The notes beneath the pieces are model-generated. The model had not been told where the DNA came from, made no database searches, and worked only from the letters and a program-made list of their open reading frames with translations. A stretch of 64,000 bases of DNA. It comes from Dasypus novemcinctus (taxonomy: Eukaryota; Chordata; Mammalia; Cingulata; Dasypodidae). Below, piece after piece: positions 58,578 to 64,000 of the stretch. Where the stretch lies: the NCBI RefSeq assembly GCF_030445035.2, contig NC_080701.1, forward strand, positions 26,752,798 to 26,816,797, in the 5' to 3' direction. A program made the translations under genes and the position numbers. Position 1 is the stretch's first letter. Each line of letters begins with the position of its first letter.

Positions 58578-60094
58578 AGCTCAGCCCTTCCTTTGCGGGA
58601 CACGTCAAAACCAGCCTGTGTCCACTTTCCTCTCCCGAGCCACTTTCTCTCCATATCTGCAGATGAGTGTTCTCTGCCCGATGCGCACACTTTACCTACG
58701 TGCTTGTCTCCCTTACTCGATTCCAGGAGCCGCAATCACCTTCCATTCTGCATCCTTGCCCTGGTGCCTGGCACAGTGTTTTGCTCGCCACCAATACTCG
58801 AAAGGTGTCTGGCGAGCTGGAGGAAAGCAATCTCCCATCTTTTTTTAAAAAAGTCACTCCGAAAGAAACAAACAAACAAACCCATAAAAGAAAAAAAAAG
58901 TCACTCCCATAAAAGCTGGTGCAAGAGAAGCTTCCATTACCCAGCCTTTAATTTAGATAAATCTCTCTTAGAATTTCAAAGCCTCCGACTTCTTCCCTTC
59001 TATGGAGCCACAGGGAAGCGTGACGTGTGTGTGTGTGGGGGGGGTTAGGGAGGGGGAAGGGATGATGAGGCAAAGAGGTCATCCCCCTGCCTCCCGACAA
59101 AGCCTGGAGAAGAATAAAAAGCACTGGCTTTGGTTCGCTATGGGAGATGTGGCCCTTGGATTTTGCTTCCCATGGTAAAAAGACTAACGACGTTGGGGCC
59201 TTCCGTGTGCAAATCGTTGTGGGGCAAGGAGGGCGCAGGTGGGCGCAGGTCTGCCTCTCCCTGAGGAGCCTGGCGGGATGCACTCATGGAAATTCTCTTC
59301 TGGAAGCTGCCAGGATCCCTGCTCACCAGCCTCTGGACAAGGTCTGGCCCACGCTAGACACCAAAGCTTCAGCCACGTGCCCCGCGCCCCCCAGACTGCC
59401 CTGCGCTGCCCACCTGCTCACTCAGGGGCCCGGGAGGTGGTGGGCCTTCCCTGTGCCCCCGACCTGCCCACCGCTGCTGCCCCAGAGCCGCAGGAGTCTG
59501 CTCCTCCCTGGCGCTCCCTTCTTTAGGCAGCAGCTTAGAAACAACATCCTGTGTTTGTGTAACACGTTCCAGCTGAGGCTTTCAAAGCCCTTCGCAAACA
59601 TCAGCTCATCATTGCTGCACCTCTCCCCTTTCTCACCATGTCATGGCAAGGAAAGCGTTGTGCTTTGTGGAATGGGGAGAATGGCATTTGAAACCGAAGA
59701 TCAGAGGATTAGAAAAAAATGAAGATGGGAAAGATCAGAAAGCCTAAATTCCTGGTCTCAGAATAAAGGACCCTGCGGTTCTAAGACTGAATTTTCTCTT
59801 CCTTTAGATTCCTGGCTGTTTTCATAGTGACACTTCATTCCAGGGCAATCCCCTGCACAACACTGTTTCGGGGCAGGCAGGCGCGCTGTGTTTTGCTAGC
59901 CTCATGATGTAATTGAAAACATGACTTGATTTTCTGTTGTTGTTGGTTCAAGTTATGTTTTAACATCCACTCGTTTTCCCACATAAACACATTATTTTCT
60001 CTGCACTTATGAAGAAATTCCCCATATTGGTTAATATTGCCCTTTGAAATTGTGATTTAAGAAGTTCACACAGCACATTCACACAGTATTTGCT
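58578..60094. other. Unassigned stretch
   Basis: About 1.5 kb with an AAAC run near 58866 and a (GT)n-G-run near 59023-59046. A 191-codon plus frame at 59147-59722 lies in a GC-rich part without a recognisable domain. Confidence 0.4.
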
Positions 60095-61265
60095 GGTAAA
60101 GAAAACATGACTTCCCAGGGATGAGCCTCCCTGGCACCGAGGGAGTAATGCCAAGCACCAACTAAAGATATATTTGGAGGAAGACCTAGACCAAAAGGGG
60201 GGAATATTATTAAGTGCAAATGAGTTTTTATGGCCACAAGATTTCAAAATGAGTCAGGAGGTCATTCCAGAGGTGATGCTTACGCACGTCTCAGGAGGAT
60301 CTCATTGACTGCCACAGTAAACAGTGCCTCAAATGGGGGGTGCCTGGGATTCTACAGCCATCCAGACACTATAGGCAGGGCACACCACCCCAGGAAATTG
60401 GCACCCCATCTATGGGCCTTACCTTGGAATATATACCCATCTTTCCCAAAGTTAGACCCCATTTATAATTTTCCTATCCATGGTTCTTTTATCCCACTTA
60501 TTTGAACCTATACTTAGCACTATACCCGTTAAATATATGTCCCTGAGACTTAAATTTACCAGCTCTTCAGATGCTGAGTGAGCCTTGAATCTCAACAGAG
60601 TTGCAGCCCACACCTTCTCTCTAGTTCATCAGACTCACCTGGGACAACTAACAAAAGGATGCCAGACAATGCCCATTCCAAGAAGCAGAGAGTATCTTCA
60701 ACTGCTAGCAAGACAGTTCCACCCATCTGCTCCATGGGATCTAAGCCCCCTCTCAACTGGAAGCAAAGTTGGACGTCATCATCCCCAAATCCTCAAGATA
60801 GAGGAACGAACAAACATAAGGGGGTAATGCAACTATAGACTAACGTAAACTTATTATTCTAGTAATGGAAGAACTTGTATCATTGATATAAAGACAGTGG
60901 TCACCAGAGTATCTTAGGGGAGGGAGAGAGAAAAATAGGTGTAACATGGGACGTTTTTGAGACATTGGAATTGTTCTGCATGATATTACAATGATGGATA
61001 CCAGCCATTATACATTTTGTCAAAGTTTATAAAATTGTGTGGTACAAAGTATAAAGCATAATGTAAACTATAGACAGTGGTTAGTAGCAATGCTTCAATA
61101 TGTGTTCATCAGTTGTAATAAATGTACCATACTAGTCAAAGATGTTGTTGATGGGGGAAAATGTAGGAGGGGTGAGGATGGGGTATATGGGAATCCCCCA
61201 TATTTTCAATGTAACATTTATATATTTTAAAGCTCCTTTAAAAATAAAAATTAAAAATTATTTTA
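60095..61265 (+). repeat. Unclassified ~1.1-kb interspersed repeat, long copy
   Basis: From cccagggatgagcctccctgg through gaagacctagaccaaaagg, tctcattgactgccacag, ttaaatatatgtccc, gggatctaagccccctct and gttgttgatggggg to tgtaacatttat and an A-rich tail. Its 5' half matches 62585-63080, its 3' half matches 46.6-47.1 kb. Confidence 0.75.
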
Positions 61266-61879
61266 AAAAAAGAAAACATGACTTGATTTTACAAACAGAC
61301 CCCATGTATTTATGAAACTTGTTATGATTCCAGCACCGCTGGTAGGAATTAAGCAATTACTACTTTTATATACCTTAACTCATTGACCATCCCAAAAAAC
61401 TCACCATTACAAAGATGATGAAACTGATGTCCCAGAGATAAGCAATACTCTGAATCCAGTTCTTTCCACTGAGCCACATTTCTGTTCTGCTAAACTTGAT
61501 GAGATTTAGGCTTAAAGACCACAGAATTTCCCACCCACCTCGCCAGTCTGATTGCTAGTTTCTGGAACCATGAACAGCTAAATGTACTTCCTCAGCTTTA
61601 GCTGCTTTGCCATCTTCCTTGGCCTGTCAGGTTGAGTGTCTCTCACAACCAATCCCAGACCTTCTTTCCTCCCCCTCAGCCTTTAATCTCTCTGGACTCA
61701 TCCAGTCTTAGAAGGTAGGCATAGATTCTCACATGCCTCTTACCTCAAATTCCTATCTGTTCTGCCCAATGCAGCCAGATAAATCCTACTAAGGCCAAGC
61801 TCAGAACAACCACCACTGGCTCAAAATATGGAAAACTCTTCAGCCCTCAGCCCTCCATAATACAAGCTCAGTCTACCCG
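61266..61879. other. Unassigned stretch
   Basis: About 600 bases, nothing supportable. Confidence 0.4.
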
Positions 61880-62290
61880 AATCTTTTCCCATTCTTCCTT
61901 TATACACAGCCTGAGCTCACAGTCAAATCAGACTTTTCTTTCTACCCTCAAGTCTCCAAACCTTCCCATACCATGCACTCATTCCTCTTGCTGGAATGCC
62001 CTCCCCAACCCCCATCTCTACCAGGCAAATCTTACTCTTTCTTCAAAACCTACTTCAATTGCTGCTTTCTTCATGAAGACTCGCTGCTAGCTGCCCCCAA
62101 TCCTACATGTCTCCTTTGAGCTGCCAAACACTGCCGTGTGTTCCTTGTATAGAATTTCATCTTATTACACCCTGGAGCATAATCCTTTTGGTCTTTCCAG
62201 ATGCTATTTGCATTGCAGATTCCTGAAAACAAGTCTGTGTCTCCTTTTTTCTTCTTTTTAAAATTCTTCCATAGTATATACTGGTACTTG
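61880..62290 (-). mobile_element. LINE-2-like relic, antisense
   Basis: tcctcttgctggaatgccct, aacctacttcaattgctgc, ttcttcatgaagactc and aacaagtctgtgtctcc match the antisense of the L2 3' end in order, though diverged. Confidence 0.45.
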
Positions 62291-62557
62291 ACACATAATA
62301 GATACTATATCAATATTTATTGATTACATGGAAGAATGTTTGCACTAATAGGTGCTCAACAAATATCTATTGAAGCTGATTTGCCAGCTATCCCCAACTC
62401 TACTTCTCCATCTAAGCTCCACTTTTATATTTCAGCTCCTTTCAGGAATGTATAATATATGGTAATGTCTCACTTTTACCTGGAACATAGGAGGTCAAAA
62501 CTGAACTCCTTACCTCCTGAAAGTCTTCTTGTTGCTCAAATGTGGCTACTCTCTAAG

Positions 62558-63285
62558 CCAAACTTAGCATATAAATGCACTATTTTCCCCCTGTGTAGGA
62601 CATGACTCCTGGGGTTGAGCCTCTCTGGCACCAAAGGATTATTACCAAGTGCCAACTAATGATGCATTTGGAAAAAGACCTTGACCAAAAGGAGGAAATA
62701 TTAAATGATTTTTTGTGGCTAAGAGATTTCAAAGTGAGTCAAGAGGTCACTCAAGAGGTTATGCTTATGCACATCTCAGCAGGATCTCATTGACTGCCAC
62801 AGTAAACAATCCCTCAAACAGCCAGCTCCTTAGGGCTCTAGAGACATCTTGACACTATAGGCAGGGCAGACAGGCTCAGGAATTCAGCACCCTGTCAGTG
62901 GGCTTTACTTTGGAATATATGCTTCCCAATATAACAGAGTTAGACTCATTTATAATTTCCCTACACAGGGCTCTTCTACCTCTTTGCTTTGAGCCTGTAA
63001 TTAGCACTAAGCTCATTAAATATATGTCCCAGAAACTTAAATCTTTGGTCTGTTCATATGCCGGTTGAGCCTTGAATCTCAGCAGAGTTCCAACTATAGA
63101 CCGCGGTTAGTAGCAATGCTTCCATACGTGTTCATCAATTGTAACAAATGTACCACATTAATGAAGGATGTTGTTGATGGGGGAAAGTGGGAGAGGGAGA
63201 GGGGATGGAGTATATGCAAATTCCCTATATTTTTTTATGTAACATTTATATAATCTAAAGCTCCTTTTAAAAGTTAAAAAAAAAA
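62558..63285 (+). repeat. Unclassified interspersed repeat, copy with internal deletion
   Basis: Same family as 60095-61265. The 5' part is complete to ttgaatctcagcagag (63085), which is fused directly to the last ~200 bases (agtagcaatgcttcca, gttgttgatggggg, tgtaacatttat). Confidence 0.75.
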
Positions 63286-64000
63286 TGACTAAATTCTTCA
63301 TCCCACCTCCAGGTTAATTACTTTTGCCTTTTGTCTCACAAATCCTCCCAGCTTGCATATTTTTAAGAGTTAACGGAGCTTGATGAGCATCAGAAACTTG
63401 ATCGGGTGACCAAGTTCCCAGCACGTAACATCCCCGAATTAATCAGGATCCCAAAATTATAGGATGCCAGAGAGGACAGCAACCTTGGTGCAACTCCTTC
63501 ATTACAGGGGAAGAAACTCAGCCCCCAAAGGTGAGGGGATTTGCCCAAAGGCTCTACTGAGGAGACCTGTCCCAAGACTCCAAGTTTCTCACTCTGGCTT
63601 AGGCTTCACTATCCTCATTGCTGGCACATGACCTTTCCAAGCCCTTGAATTTCCAGGAGCTTCGGGCGATTATCTTCTAAGTGACTGCATGTTTCAGCCT
63701 CTCCTTTTCTCCGTGACTCCCACAGAGTGATACTTGATAATAAAAGTCTTTAGAATCAGCAGCAAGTGGGGCTTAGACAAAGTTGTCTGCTCTCTTAGAG
63801 TAATCTGCTCAATGCCAAAGGGCTCATTAACTTGGCTCCTGTGTCTGATAAGCCTGTTTCTCTAGAAACTTCCAAGCCTTTAGCTGGTAGGAACTTTCCA
63901 TTACTAAGCAGGAAATTGGAAATCTCTTTATCTTACCCAACATCCTCTACAAATTCAAGATAACCCAGGATACTTTGGGGCTTTGAACAATCAGTTCAAG
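63286..64000. other. Unassigned right flank
   Basis: About 700 bases to the window end; no gene or repeat supported. Confidence 0.4.

Noticed and set aside
58200..59048. 282-codon open frame starting in the minisatellite
   Set aside because: The first half is the 29-bp array read in one frame; the array is open in every forward frame, so length is not evidence of coding.
59147..59722. 191-codon plus-strand open frame in GC-rich DNA
   Set aside because: GC-rich DNA has few stops by chance. No domain, no promoter or splice evidence.

Overview
The window is mammalian nuclear DNA, almost certainly from a xenarthran and most likely an armadillo (Dasypus-like). The main reason is the density of one SINE type. 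About thirty copies, on both strands, carry a tRNA-Ala-like head with visible A and B boxes, a body rich in 'agcggacaaag' and 'cagacaac' motifs, a G-run and an AATAAA-rich A-tail. This matches what I know of the armadillo DAS SINEs. The rest is ordinary eutherian repeat content: LINE-1, L2-like, MaLR-like LTRs, MER5A, mariner and hAT. There are no bacterial-type operons, and most long open frames are SINE or LINE read-through.

Region by region. Positions 1-16.8 kb hold the only host gene I can support. It lies on the minus strand and is rebuilt from five exons with matching GT-AG sites and phases: 16434-16778, 4820-4902, 3144-3180, 1656-1835 and 1083-1295. They predict a 285-residue protein with a coiled-coil C-terminal half. 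A polyadenylation signal lies about 70 bases after the stop. I do not recognise the gene. Its long intron (4.9-16.4 kb) carries a mariner-class transposon (9634-11323) with a SINE nested in it, a double-headed SINE insertion and several LINE fragments.

From 17 to 28.9 kb there are LTR relics, SINEs, a pure TTCC microsatellite and a long antisense LINE-1. From 28.9 to 33.7 kb lies a single decayed hAT DNA transposon. Its ends, 8-bp target duplication and broken transposase can be followed through five or more later insertions.

From 34 to 46 kb there is mostly unassigned DNA with SINEs, an LTR relic, MER5A and a MaLR-like LTR. From 43.1 to 50 kb there are four solo LTRs of one ERV-like family, three on the minus strand and one on the plus, two of them inside the same old LINE-1. 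From 52.3 to 54.3 kb is another antisense LINE-1, hit twice by SINEs at one target. From 54.3 to 64 kb there is no gene I can support; it holds a 13-unit, 29-bp GC-rich minisatellite and two long copies of an interspersed repeat I cannot name.

No cooperating gene system is visible. The interest lies in the layered transposon history and in the one unidentified coiled-coil gene.
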